NCBI GenBank assembly: GCA_000720375.1
Contig: JOAA01000016.1
Coordinates: 272,829-336,828, forward strand
Direction: 5' to 3'
DNA: 64,000 nucleotides
Source of the DNA: Rhodococcus rhodnii
Lineage (GTDB): Bacteria; Actinomycetota; Actinomycetes; Mycobacteriales; Pseudonocardiaceae
Made by a program: the position numbers and the translations under genes. Positions 36,867 through 46,924 of this stretch are shown here, one piece after another. A model generated the notes under the pieces. The model did not search any database. It was not told the origin of the DNA and saw nothing but the letters and a program-made list of their open reading frames with translations. Each line of letters opens with the position of its first letter. Positions within the stretch are counted from its first letter, which is position 1.

Positions 36867-37367
36867 TCATCCCTTGTTAGCGGGCGCGCAGTCTCCTGCC
36901 GGCCACTGCTCGGAGATCAACCGCAGCGTCTCGTCGCCGAACGGATTCACGCCGGGTCCGCAGGCCAGAGCGTGTGCCAAGTGGACGTGCAGGCATTTCA
37001 CGCGGCCAGGCATCCCGCCCGCGCTGACCTGTGTGCCGAGCGATTCGATCTCGTCACGTTGCGCGAGATAGGACTGGTGGGCTTTCTCATAGGCTTCCGC
37101 CAGCTGGACGTCCTCGGCCAGCCGCGCGGTCATCTCCTTCATGACGCCCGCGGCCTCGAGCGTGCTGCACAGCGATGTCAGCCGTGGGCACGTCAGGTAA
37201 TAGAGCGTGGGGAACGGCGTACCGTCCTCCAACCGCGGGCTGGTCTGCACGACCGCGACGTGACCGCTGGGGCACCGGGCGGCGACGGCCCGCAACGCGC
37301 GCGGGGGCCTGCCGAGCTGGGCCGCCACAACCGCGCGATCCGCCTCGGTGACTGGCTCGAGATGCAC
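36867..37367 (-). CDS. DUF501-family protein
   Basis: A 166-residue protein corresponding to mycobacterial Rv1025. Recognisable segments are QLGRPPRALRAVAARCPSG, the TPFPTLYYLTCPRL stretch near residue 50, and the C-terminal GMPGRVKCLHVHLAHALACG with conserved Cys and His. The function of the family is not established; a metal site built from these Cys/His residues is possible. The GTG start at 37367 directly abuts the TAG of the FtsB/DivIC gene, so it is translated as part of the eno cluster. Confidence 0.85.
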   Translation of the reverse strand: MHLEPVTEADRAVVAAQLGRPPRALRAVAARCPSGHVAVVQTSPRLEDGTPFPTLYYLTCPRLTSLCSTLEAAGVMKEMTARLAEDVQLAEAYEKAHQSYLAQRDEIESLGTQVSAGGMPGRVKCLHVHLAHALACGPGVNPFGDETLRLISEQWPAGDCAPANKG

Positions 37368-38026
37368 CTATCTACTTTCCTTGATCGAGTCCCAGAGCGA
37401 CTGGAACCACGGCTGCTGCGGCCCGGACGGCGACGCAGGCTGCTGACCAGACTGGCCACCGACGTCACCGGGCAGCTGGACCATGTACGGGGTCTCGCCG
37501 GGCATCACGTACCGCAGTCGCCTGCGGGCCTCGGCCTGGATCTGCGCCGGGTCCGACAGCTGTGCCTTGCGCTCTTCCAGCTGCTGGACCTGGGCCCGCA
37601 GCTCGGCCTGGCGGCGTTCCTGGGCCGCGACCTCGTCACGCTGGGACAGGTACGTCCGCAGCGGCACCGCGACCGACAACGCCAACGCGGCCACCACAGT
37701 CGCCAGGACCGCGGCACGGCGCGTGGTCGCCTGGCCCATCAGGCGCGCGACGAACCGCGAGTGCTGCTTGGGCTTGGGCGCCGGGCGCCTGCGTGGCGGC
37801 GGGGTACGGCGCTCCGGCTCAGCCGTGTCGTTCTTGTCAGGCTTGTCGGCTGCTTCGGAGCGTCGCCCCGGCCGGGCACGCCGGCCGGGACGCTCCGCAC
37901 CGTCAGGTTTGTCCGGCGTGCCGGACTTGTCCGACTTGGTGGACCTGACGAACCCGCGCGTGAACCGGCCACGCCGCGAAGCTGACCGCTCCGGGCGCTG
38001 CGGAACCTCGGCGGGTTCGTCGGCCA

Positions 38027-38027
<1 letters not shown>
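37368..38027 (-). CDS. FtsB/DivIC-type septum formation initiator
   Basis: A 219-residue single-pass cell-division protein. The N-terminal 95 residues are basic, Pro- and Lys-rich and cytoplasmic. A membrane helix spans about 104-122 (AAVLATVVAALALSVAVPL), and a coiled coil follows (RDEVAAQERRQAELRAQVQQ), ending with the family motif EARRRLRYVMPGETPY. FtsB/DivIC proteins form a complex with FtsL and FtsQ at the septum. The position after eno matches mycobacterial Rv1024. ATG 38027 shares one base with the eno stop codon (TGATG). Confidence 0.88.
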
Positions 38028-39352
<1,325 letters not shown>

Positions 39353-39407
39353 CTAGTCGCAGCAGATGATTGGCCTCTGGGCGGGAGAGATCCGTAAAGT
39401 GGAGTGG

Positions 39408-39785
39408 ATGAGCGACATGGTTGCGGCATTCCGGCAGGCCGAGCAGCTGGTAGCCATGCGCAGACCGCTGGACGCGCTGGCCGCGTTAGCGCCCGTGCTC
39501 GAGGCGGAAGCGGACAAACCGAGTGTGCAACTGCTGGCCGGCCGCGCCTACCTCGGTTCGGCGCAGCTGCGCCGGGCAGAGGAAGCGTTCCGCAAGGTCA
39601 TCGAACTCGACCCGAATGATCACTACGCCCGCTTCGCCCTCGGCCGCGCGCTGCAACGGCAAAGCCGGTACACCGAGGCACGCCTGGAGTTGAAGCTGGC
39701 CACGGCGATGCACCCGGTGCCCGAGTACCAAGAGGCCCTCAGCGAAGTGAACGCGCGCATCGCCCTCAACGAGGACGTGGACTAG
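39408..39785 (+). CDS. Small tetratricopeptide-repeat protein
   Basis: A 125-residue protein of about three TPR units, for example SVQLLAGRAYLGSAQLRRAE and the following VIELDPNDHYARFALGRAL. TPRs bind partner proteins; the partner is unknown. ATG 39408 follows GGAGTGG; a second ATG three codons downstream is possible. There is no signal peptide. It is divergent from eno and is followed by a strong hairpin, so it is monocistronic. Confidence 0.82.
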   Translation: MSDMVAAFRQAEQLVAMRRPLDALAALAPVLEAEADKPSVQLLAGRAYLGSAQLRRAEEAFRKVIELDPNDHYARFALGRALQRQSRYTEARLELKLATAMHPVPEYQEALSEVNARIALNEDVD

Positions 39786-39801
39786 ACCGGATGAGAAAAG
39801 C

Positions 39802-39827
39802 CCGCCCCGAGCAGGTGCTCGGGGCGG
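39802..39827. terminator. Hairpin terminator between the TPR and PstS-like genes
   Basis: CCGCCCCGAG (39802-39811) and CTCGGGGCGG (39818-39827) form a 10-bp GC-rich stem with a 6-base loop. It lies between convergent genes ending at 39785 and 39849 and can serve both. Confidence 0.78.
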
Positions 39828-39848
39828 ACCTGTTTCACAACCGGTGAA

Positions 39849-40829
39849 TCACGGGGTGTCGGTACCGCAGTCGAGCGAGTCGGCGGCACGGAAGTGCTGC
39901 GCGGCGATGACGGCCTGCGCGTCAGCGTCGGTGCAGATCCAGCCACCCGGGCCGAAGACGCTGTCGAACTTCGGGTCGCTGACGTCGGAGTTGCGGATCA
40001 CGTGGAACAGGCCACGGTCGTAGACCCGGATCGGCGAGATGGCGCCGTTCGGCGGGTTGTCCTCGGCCATCGTGTTCGGGGTCTTGCCAGGAGGCAGCAC
40101 CGAGTCGTCGATGTCGTTGAGCTTCAGGCCATCGACGCCCCAGCCGCGGGCCACCGAGAACGGCGCGATCGCGTTGGGGTCGTTGACGACGACCCGCGGG
40201 TCGTGCTCCTGCGACACGGCGGCGCAGTTGCCCAGGGTGTTCTCGGTCAGGCCGATGCTGGCCAGGAAGAACTGCCGGGTGCCCGAGCCCAGCTGCGGGA
40301 CGTACGGCTTGAGCAGCGGCACGCAGTTGGGCGTGCTGCGGCTGTAGATGTCGTGCAGGTCCGCGGTGGTCGTGGTGGTCGGCACATTGGACGTGGTGGC
40401 CGTCGCGTAGGTCAGACCGTCGCGGGCGAACTGAAGGAAGCTGTAGTTGGCTTCGACCGGGTTCGAGCCGCGGTAGCGCGAGGACCGGGCGAAGTCGAGG
40501 TTGTGGGCGTCACCGTCGGCGATCAGCGCGTTGATGCCCGCGCTGGAGCCGTTCGGGCGAGTGATCGACGGGGCGCCGTCTTTCGGCTGGATCGGGCTCG
40601 AGCCGGTGGCGTGCCACGACGCGAGCCAGTCGGCCGGCCGCGCGTGCTCGGAGTTGTACAGCTCAGCGAGGTCCTGCGTCAGGTCCTGGGTCGTGTCCGA
40701 GCCAACGCCGACGATGTCCCCTCTCAGCGGCGTGGAGCTGGGGTCGGCAACCGCATTGCCGGCGGCCAGGCTCACCACGGCCACGGCTGCCCCCAGCGTG
40801 ACCGCCGCCTTGGAAAGGATGGAGCGCAT
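39849..40829 (-). CDS. PstS-like secreted phosphate-binding-type protein
   Basis: A 326-residue protein with a signal peptide (ILSKAAVTLGAAVAVVSLAA, cut near AVADP) and a PBP-like domain that begins GDIVGVGSDTTQDLTQDLA, the usual place for the phosphate-contacting loop. There is no lipobox, so it is released or wall-associated. ATG 40829 is chosen for its AAGGAG ribosome binding site and clean signal peptide. It is divergent from pstB and is separated from the pstCA operon by 6 kb. It may be a free phosphate scavenger that complements the membrane-tethered PstS of that operon. Ligand specificity is inferred only. Confidence 0.8.
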   Translation of the reverse strand: MRSILSKAAVTLGAAVAVVSLAAGNAVADPSSTPLRGDIVGVGSDTTQDLTQDLAELYNSEHARPADWLASWHATGSSPIQPKDGAPSITRPNGSSAGINALIADGDAHNLDFARSSRYRGSNPVEANYSFLQFARDGLTYATATTSNVPTTTTTADLHDIYSRSTPNCVPLLKPYVPQLGSGTRQFFLASIGLTENTLGNCAAVSQEHDPRVVVNDPNAIAPFSVARGWGVDGLKLNDIDDSVLPPGKTPNTMAEDNPPNGAISPIRVYDRGLFHVIRNSDVSDPKFDSVFGPGGWICTDADAQAVIAAQHFRAADSLDCGTDTP

Positions 40830-40948
40830 GGAACAATCTCCTTGTCCTTCAAAGGTTTGCTCCGATCGGAGCTGGTTAGATCCTTTCCGCGGGCGGCACA
40901 GGCCAACCACCGTGACCGCGCGAAGACTGGTTTCCCGCCACACGCCTA

Positions 40949-41011
40949 GTTGCTTAACGAGCAACAAACTCGCAGCCGGGCCATGCGGGGTGAACCGGCA
41001 GTTCACCGGCT
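40949..41011. promoter_or_regulatory. Candidate PhoP (PHO box) sites and an inverted repeat
   Basis: GTTCACCCCGC reads on the minus strand at 40985-40995 and GTTCACCGGCT on the plus strand at 41001-41011. Both resemble the Streptomyces PHO-box half-site (GTTCACC core), and together they make the palindrome GGTGAAC-n5-GTTCACC. Just upstream lies a second inverted repeat, GTTGCT 40949-40954 with AGCAAC 40960-40965. They stand between the divergent PstS-like gene and pstB, as expected for phosphate control, but PHO boxes are usually direct repeats, so this is a prediction. Confidence 0.45.
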
Positions 41012-41073
41012 GGCCGGAAAACCGGCATAGCGTGAGCGTCCGACGAATGCCTTTCTGTCCTTAGAGGAGTGTC

Positions 41074-41895
41074 GTGTCGACCGAGGAACTGGCACTGCCG
41101 ATCGACGAAGAGCCCTATCACGGCAGCGAACTGGAAGCGGTCGACGTCTCCGCCTGGTTCGGCGACCACAAGGTGCTGCAACGGGTTTCGCTGGTGATGA
41201 CGGCAGGCACGGTGACCGCGCTGATCGGGCCGTCCGGCTGCGGGAAGTCGACGTTCCTGCGCATCCTCAACCGGATGCACGAGCTGGTGCCGAGTGCGTC
41301 GCTGGCCGGTGAGGTGCTGCTCGACGGGATGGACATCTACGAGCCGGGCAAGCGGATCACCGAGACACGCAGGCGGATCGGCATGGTGTTCCAGAAGCCC
41401 AACCCGTTTCCCGCGATGTCCATCGCGGACAACGTGACCGCGGGGCTGAAGCTGACCGGCACCAAGGCATCCCGGTCGGAGAAGCAGGACCTGGTGGAGG
41501 AGTGCCTGCTGAAAGCCGGGCTGTGGAAGGAAGTCCGCGACCGGCTCAAGCAGCCGGGCGGCGCCCTGTCCGGCGGCCAGCAGCAGCGGCTGTGCATCGC
41601 GCGGTCACTGGCCGTGCGGCCGGACGTGCTGTTGATGGACGAACCGTGCTCGGCGCTGGACCCGACGTCGACCCGGCGGATCGAGGAGACCATCGCGGAG
41701 TTGCGGCACGAGGTGACGATCGTGATCGTGACGCACAACATGCAGCAGGCCGCCCGGGTTTCCCAGTACTGCGCGTTCTTCCTCGCCGAAGCAGGCACAC
41801 CCGGCCAGATCGTCGAGGCCGGGCCGACCAAGATGATGTTCGAGAACCCGGCCGACCCGCGCACGTTCGACTACGTCAACGGCCGCTTCGGCTGA
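41074..41895 (+). CDS. pstB: Phosphate ABC importer ATPase PstB
   Basis: A 273-residue ATPase with Walker [11 protein letters not shown], the PstB-type [10 protein letters not shown] after it, Q-loop [12 protein letters not shown], signature [12 protein letters not shown], Walker [14 protein letters not shown], switch His in IVTHNMQQA, and the typical C-terminal [10 protein letters not shown]. These are strong PstB markers. The GTG start at 41074 follows AGAGGAG. No permease gene adjoins it; the PstC/PstA genes lie 6-8 kb away on the other strand, so it probably energises that pair. Confidence 0.93.
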   Translation: MSTEELALPIDEEPYHGSELEAVDVSAWFGDHKVLQRVSLVMTAGTVTALIGPSGCGKSTFLRILNRMHELVPSASLAGEVLLDGMDIYEPGKRITETRRRIGMVFQKPNPFPAMSIADNVTAGLKLTGTKASRSEKQDLVEECLLKAGLWKEVRDRLKQPGGALSGGQQQRLCIARSLAVRPDVLLMDEPCSALDPTSTRRIEETIAELRHEVTIVIVTHNMQQAARVSQYCAFFLAEAGTPGQIVEAGPTKMMFENPADPRTFDYVNGRFG

Positions 41896-41958
41896 TTCTT
41901 TCGCCGAGTGCGGCTAACACCGGAAGACTCGGTTCCAGCGACGCCCTCGCTTGCCCTG

Positions 41959-42786
41959 CTACACCAGGTTCGGGAGCAGGGCCACTGCTCCCGAGTGATA
42001 CACCTGCCAAGTCGCCGCGACCACGACCGGAACGCCCACCAACCACGTCTCCCAACGACCCCACCGAATCCGCGCCCACGCAAAGAACCCCACAGCAAGC
42101 ACAAGAACCTGCAACCACAACACCAGCTCGATCAACTCACCGGTATCCCGCGACAGCGCTTCCTCCTCCGGAAGCTGTGTCCGCGGCCGACCGCCGGGTG
42201 CGGCCAAGGCCTCACCGATGAGTGTGGTGTCCACGAACAAAGTCCGCTCCGGGCCGGTCAGGTCACCACCTTCCGCGCTGACCAGGACCATCCGGCTGCC
42301 GCCCTTGGCGAGTGCGGGCGGAACCGGATCGCCTTCCCTGCGGACGCTGTCGACCCGGTAGGTGAACTTTCCCTGGCCGGTCGTCGCGGTGACCTCGTCG
42401 CCGGGTTGGAGCTTGCCGATCTCCTTGAACGGCGCGCCAAACGTCTGCGCTCGTCCTAACAGGACAGACGTACCCGGCTGGCCGGGCAGCGGACTTGTCC
42501 GGCGGTGGCCGGGGCCTTCGGCGAGCTGGCTGCCCGCCGTGCCCTCGACCACCACCTGGGACAGCTGCAAACCAGGGATCTCCAGCAGTGCGACCGGTGT
42601 GCCTGGGTCGATCTTTCCGCCAGTCGGCATGCTGATCTCGGCGAGTGTCTGCCGGGCCTGCGCGTACAGCACCGTCTGGCTGCGGTCCTGCTGGATCGGC
42701 GAGAGAACCAGCAGGTATCCGGCGAACCCCAGCGCGAGCACCGACAGCACCAGCAGTGCCTGCGTGAAAATCCGTGACTTCGTCAT
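41959..42786 (-). CDS. Sortase-like protein lacking the catalytic His and Cys
   Basis: A 275-residue protein: N-terminal membrane helix (residues 9-28), a sortase-fold domain at about 60-190, and two C-terminal helices. Sortase marks are GTPVALLEIPGL, GTSVLLGRAQTFGAPFKEI and KLQPGDEVTATTGQGKFTYR. Active class E/D-type sortases have GH where this one has GR (Arg112), and end the TLxTC strand in Cys where this one reads MVLVSAEGG (Ala171). The whole protein contains no cysteine, so transpeptidation by the known mechanism is impossible. Arg181 may match the third catalytic residue. ATG 42786 overlaps the stop of the 844-residue surface protein gene. It is the last gene of the pstC operon. A structural or assembly role is inferred. 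Confidence 0.82.
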   Translation of the reverse strand: MTKSRIFTQALLVLSVLALGFAGYLLVLSPIQQDRSQTVLYAQARQTLAEISMPTGGKIDPGTPVALLEIPGLQLSQVVVEGTAGSQLAEGPGHRRTSPLPGQPGTSVLLGRAQTFGAPFKEIGKLQPGDEVTATTGQGKFTYRVDSVRREGDPVPPALAKGGSRMVLVSAEGGDLTGPERTLFVDTTLIGEALAAPGGRPRTQLPEEEALSRDTGELIELVLWLQVLVLAVGFFAWARIRWGRWETWLVGVPVVVAATWQVYHSGAVALLPNLV

Positions 42787-45317
42787 GAGCGGCGGAGTCG
42801 ATCGGCCGCGGCTCGCAACGCACGGCGAACCGGGTGGTCAGGCTGGGTCCAGACCATCGCACCGAACGCGATCAGGCCCGCCAGCACCGCGATGGCCAGC
42901 AGGCCGGGCAGCACCCACTTGGCGAACCCGGACGAGTCGGTACGGGTGGCCACGGACGTCGCCGCTTTGTCCACAGTGGGCGCACCCGACGGTGACGCGT
43001 TCGGTGAAGCGCTTGGGGCAGGCGCGTTGGTGCCCGTACCGCCGCCGCCAGCAGCCCCATTGGCGGCACCTCCGCCGCCGGCGGGCGGCAACAATCCAGC
43101 CGCCGGGTCCTCAGCCAGACTTGCCGGTGGCGGTGGAACCTCGCCCTTCTGCTCGCGCACTGCCTTCGCCGCGTTGCGGGTCTGCTCGCGCAGCGGCTCG
43201 CTCAACGGCACGTAGCCGTCCGGCAGCTGACCGGCCGCGTAGCCCCGGACCTGGCCGGGTTCCGCGGCATAGTCAAGGAACTTCGCGTAGTTGCCCGCGG
43301 TCGCCAGGCTCAGACCGGTTGTCGGAATCCCGGCGTACACAATGGACATTCCTGGGTAGGCGTCCGGGTGCATCTTCTCGAAATCAGTGCTCAGCACACC
43401 GGTTTTCTCGTCCAGCTTGGTGCCACGCAACGCCAGCGCGACCGAATAGTCGTCCGGCGCGACGAACTTGCCTGCAGCCGTCTGCAACGCGGCCTGCCGG
43501 AGCCCATACACCTTCGAGTCGCCGAGCGAGGTGACCGCCAGCATCGCCCGCTGCCCGCCGACCTGCCGCTGGTCCTTGCGCTTGAAGATACAAGTCGGTG
43601 GCTTCGCCGGGTCCGGATCCGGGGTGCAGGACCGGTTGATGAACGCCGTCGGCCATGCCTGCGTGGCCGCGACCGCCCCGACGTTGATGTTGTCGGCCGT
43701 ATTGGCGTGCTGTCCCAACAGTTTCTCGCCCTTGAACGGGCTCCGCTCGTCCGTGACGACCCAGTCGTCCCGCAGCTCCAACAGGCCGACGGGCAGCTGG
43801 TACTGGTGGTACCACGGGTTGACGAACATGCCGTAGCCGTCGTTGGCGCCGTTGAGCCACGCCACCGCGTCCTTGTCGGCCGCGATGTACGCCGTCAGCG
43901 CGTAGAGCGCGTCCATGTCACCGATCGAGAACACCGGGTACTCCGAACCTTCCCGCGTCAACGCGGCAAGACCGGCCAGGCTCGGATTCAACGCGGTGAA
44001 CTCCGGATCCGCGCCCCACCACTTGGGATTGTTCTTCAGCGCCGGGTGTTCCGCGCCCGCCGCGGCCGTCGTCCGGTAGGACTGGGTGAACAGCTTGGCC
44101 AGCAGCCGGGCATTGAGCTTGACGTCGGTCACCTCTTTGGTGCCGTCCGGCGCGTCCAGGATGAACGACACCGCCACGCTGCTCACGGTGACCGGCGCGT
44201 ACACAAAGGGTTTGACCGGTTCACCCGCCATTGCCCTTGACGTGAGCAAGGCATTGGTCGACCCGTCCTGCCATGCGCCGGCGAGCGCGGTCCCGAACAG
44301 CCCGCGTGCGTCACCGTCGGACAAAGCCGTGTAGCCGAGCTTGAACAGGTTCTGGTCGTTGCAGAACTTGGGCCGCCAGCTGTTGTTCAGCAACTGGTAC
44401 GCGTACCAGGAACCGGCCAGGCCCGTCTCCAGCCGGTCGTCGAGCTTGCAGGCCTCGGGGGATTCCCGGAAGGACAAGTCGAACGCGACCCGGCGCGACC
44501 AGTTCGTCGGCCACATCCACGTCGTCGCGTTGCGCAGGCTGGCACTGGTGGAGGACAGGCACTGCGCGTCCCTGGTCGCGTTGCAGTGCGGGTCACCGAC
44601 CGGGATCACGACCAGGGAACACGGGCTGGTGCTGCCGCAGCCAAGGTGCTTCAGCTCGAACTCGGTAAGCAGCTCGATGTCGTGCTCACCTGAACCGTTC
44701 GCACCGGTTCGGCCCACGTACGTGCCGGGCATGACCGCGTTGCTGGTCGCGACGGAGAACCCGGTCGGGTTGGTCTTGGTGACCTTGTCCTTTCCCTCCG
44801 CGTCCTTGCCCCAGCCTTCGCTGCCCTGCCAGCCGTTGTACAACATGCCGTCGTCGCGTGCCTTGAACGGCACCACGGAGTTCTCCGACGGTGTGTCGCC
44901 GAAGATCGCTTTCGTGGCCGGATCGGCGGAGTTGAACAGGACGTCGTGGAAGCCGAACCCCAGTCGCTGCGTCCCGACGTTCGTCCCGGCGTTCCAGCAG
45001 GTCTGCTGGGTGACTTCGGCGGCTTTGCCCCAGCACTGCATGATCACCACCGGGTACGTGCCCTGCGCGGTGGTCGGCCGCAGACCCGACCAGGACACCT
45101 TCACCTTCTGGTGCACCAGATCCGTCGTCTGCGACACGGTCACCGAGGCCGTGTAACGCGTGCCGCCCTTGTCGTAGCGGGCGTCCAGCGCCTTGGTCTG
45201 GGTTTGCGCGGAGGACACCGTCTGGCCGGCCGCGGGTACCGGCAGCAGAATCACCAGTCCGGCGGCGAGGAAGGCGATCACGCTGGTCAGTGCCAGCCAT
45301 GTGATCCGGGTTCTCAT
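42783..45317 (-). CDS. Large membrane-tethered surface protein, PBP-like
   Basis: An 844-residue secreted protein with signal peptide (SVIAFLAAGLVILLPVPAAG), an extracellular region of about 690 residues with many cysteines, a Gly/Ala/Pro/Ser-rich spacer near 740-790, a membrane helix at about 800-823 and a basic tail ending RLRRS. The stretch VKLNARLLAKLFTQSY resembles the LAKIF segment of phosphate-binding proteins, so a PBP-like domain is likely but not certain. No LPxTG motif precedes the helix. Start and stop overlap the neighbouring genes (ATGA on both sides), tying it to the tethered PstS and the sortase-like protein. I know of no characterised equivalent. Confidence 0.75.
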   Translation of the reverse strand: MRTRITWLALTSVIAFLAAGLVILLPVPAAGQTVSSAQTQTKALDARYDKGGTRYTASVTVSQTTDLVHQKVKVSWSGLRPTTAQGTYPVVIMQCWGKAAEVTQQTCWNAGTNVGTQRLGFGFHDVLFNSADPATKAIFGDTPSENSVVPFKARDDGMLYNGWQGSEGWGKDAEGKDKVTKTNPTGFSVATSNAVMPGTYVGRTGANGSGEHDIELLTEFELKHLGCGSTSPCSLVVIPVGDPHCNATRDAQCLSSTSASLRNATTWMWPTNWSRRVAFDLSFRESPEACKLDDRLETGLAGSWYAYQLLNNSWRPKFCNDQNLFKLGYTALSDGDARGLFGTALAGAWQDGSTNALLTSRAMAGEPVKPFVYAPVTVSSVAVSFILDAPDGTKEVTDVKLNARLLAKLFTQSYRTTAAAGAEHPALKNNPKWWGADPEFTALNPSLAGLAALTREGSEYPVFSIGDMDALYALTAYIAADKDAVAWLNGANDGYGMFVNPWYHQYQLPVGLLELRDDWVVTDERSPFKGEKLLGQHANTADNINVGAVAATQAWPTAFINRSCTPDPDPAKPPTCIFKRKDQRQVGGQRAMLAVTSLGDSKVYGLRQAALQTAAGKFVAPDDYSVALALRGTKLDEKTGVLSTDFEKMHPDAYPGMSIVYAGIPTTGLSLATAGNYAKFLDYAAEPGQVRGYAAGQLPDGYVPLSEPLREQTRNAAKAVREQKGEVPPPPASLAEDPAAGLLPPAGGGGAANGAAGGGGTGTNAPAPSASPNASPSGAPTVDKAATSVATRTDSSGFAKWVLPGLLAIAVLAGLIAFGAMVWTQPDHPVRRALRAAADRLRRS

Positions 45318-46921
45318 CTCGATGTCCCCTCTTGCTCGGCGCGGATCGCACGCCGCCTGCTGACCGCCCGCGCGACAATCGCGGGAACCACTAGGACAAG
45401 CACAAGTTCGATGGCGGCGAGCACGCCCAGCATCGTGTTGGTGCCGGAACGGCTGGCCGCGAGTTCAGTGGCCACACCGCTCGCCCCGGAGCCCGTGCCG
45501 TCGCCACCGCCGGATCCGATCGGCTCACCGGTGATCGGGTCGATCTGCGGGCCGTCACCGTTGGGATTGTTGGGATCGCCACCGGCACCACCTGCGCCGC
45601 CACCCGCACCGCCGCCGGCCCCGCCACCGCCAGCGCCGCCACCCGCACCGCCGCCGGCCCCGCCACCACCGGCGCCGCCATTACCGCTGCCACACGGCCC
45701 CTGGCCGATCTTGTCGCACTCCTGCGGCATCGGCGCGGTCGTCGCCAGCTTGTTCGAGCCGGGGTTGTTCGGATCGAACGTCGGGTTGTTGCATCCCCTG
45801 GCGTCCAACGACTTCTTCTCCGAACCGGGGATCTTGTGCACTTGCTCGTAGCCGGCCTGCACCAGGTTCAGCGGCAGTGGCGAATACCCAAGTGGACCGG
45901 CTTTCTGCTGTCCTTGACATAAGAAGTAGTAGGCGAAGGCGCCTAGGGTGTAGCCAGTCTCGTTGTTGATCTTCCCGTCGACGGCCGTCGGCAGGATCAT
46001 GTACGAGTATGAGGACAGCGGATACGTGCGCTTGTCGTCGAAGACGTAGACCCCGCTGAGGTCCTGGGTCAGGTAGGTGGCCGGATCGTTCGGGTTGGAC
46101 TTGTTGATCCGTGCCGCCTGCAGCGCCACCGCGACGTTGTAGTCGGTCGGCTCGGTGAAGTACCCGGCGCCGTTGAGCACCTTGGCCACCGGGAAGTTCT
46201 GCGCCCGGGCGTAGGAGTATTCGACGTAGCCGATCGCGCCTTCGCCGTACTGGGCCGAGATGTACTGCGCCATGTCGGTGGAGCTTCCCTTGGCCACCGA
46301 TCCGGCGACCTGCGGGAAGTACGACGTCATGCCGCGTTTCCAGACGTTGCCGTGCCGCTCGGCCATCCACTTGGTGAACTGGGCCGAGGTGCCCGAGCCG
46401 TCCGAGCGGATGATCGGGATGATCTTCTTCGACGGCAGCGCCTCGCCGTTCATGTCCGCGGTGATCGCCGGATCCGCCCAGTTGGTGATGTCACCGGCGA
46501 AGATCTTGGTGATGGTCTCGCCGGACAGCCGCACGTTGCGCACCAGCTGCCCGCCCTTGCGCAGGTGGTACATGAACGCGGTCCCGCCTGCCACGATCGG
46601 CATGTAGGCGAACGGCCGGTTGTTGGAGTTGTCCGTCGTGCCGGTCAGTTCGTCCCTGATTCCGTACGGGATCTCCGACACACCGAAGTGCGTGAGCTTC
46701 TGGGCGAACTGCAGCCTGCCCTGGCTGGACCCGATCGCGCCGTAGTCCACTCGCATACCGACGTTCTTCACGTCCGCGACCCATTGCGCCAGCGCGTTCC
46801 CGCTCCACGTCGAACCGGAACCGTTGATCTGCACGTAGTTCTGCGCCTGCGCCGGTCCGACGGACGATGTCACGGCGAGTAGGACAGCGACGACCAGCGT
46901 GGCGGCCATCCGCTTCATCAT
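45314..46921 (-). CDS. PstS-like phosphate-binding protein with C-terminal membrane anchor
   Basis: A 535-residue protein. Signal peptide (ATLVVAVLLAVTSSVGPAQA), a PstS-type domain starting INGSGSTWSGNALAQWV with LSGETITKIFAGDITNWADP and IIPIIRSDGSGTSAQFTKW (classical phosphate-site segments), a Gly-Ala-rich spacer near 410-460, a membrane helix near 497-517 and a basic tail. The residues before the helix, LAASRSGTN, look like an eroded LAxTG sorting signal. It would be held in the membrane rather than free or lipid-anchored. ATG 46921 (or 46918) follows GGAAGG. It lies 3 bases after pstA and overlaps the next gene. Confidence 0.85.
   Translation of the reverse strand: MMKRMAATLVVAVLLAVTSSVGPAQAQNYVQINGSGSTWSGNALAQWVADVKNVGMRVDYGAIGSSQGRLQFAQKLTHFGVSEIPYGIRDELTGTTDNSNNRPFAYMPIVAGGTAFMYHLRKGGQLVRNVRLSGETITKIFAGDITNWADPAITADMNGEALPSKKIIPIIRSDGSGTSAQFTKWMAERHGNVWKRGMTSYFPQVAGSVAKGSSTDMAQYISAQYGEGAIGYVEYSYARAQNFPVAKVLNGAGYFTEPTDYNVAVALQAARINKSNPNDPATYLTQDLSGVYVFDDKRTYPLSSYSYMILPTAVDGKINNETGYTLGAFAYYFLCQGQQKAGPLGYSPLPLNLVQAGYEQVHKIPGSEKKSLDARGCNNPTFDPNNPGSNKLATTAPMPQECDKIGQGPCGSGNGGAGGGGAGGGAGGGAGGGGAGGGAGGGAGGAGGDPNNPNGDGPQIDPITGEPIGSGGGDGTGSGASGVATELAASRSGTNTMLGVLAAIELVLVLVVPAIVARAVSRRRAIRAEQEGTSR
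45594..45671. repeat. In-gene 39-bp tandem repeat coding the Gly-rich spacer
   Basis: Two almost identical 39-bp units begin at 45594 and 45633 and encode 13-residue Gly/Ala blocks of the PstS-like spacer. Being a multiple of three, copy-number change would only lengthen or shorten the tether. Confidence 0.75.
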
Positions 46922-46924
46922 CAG

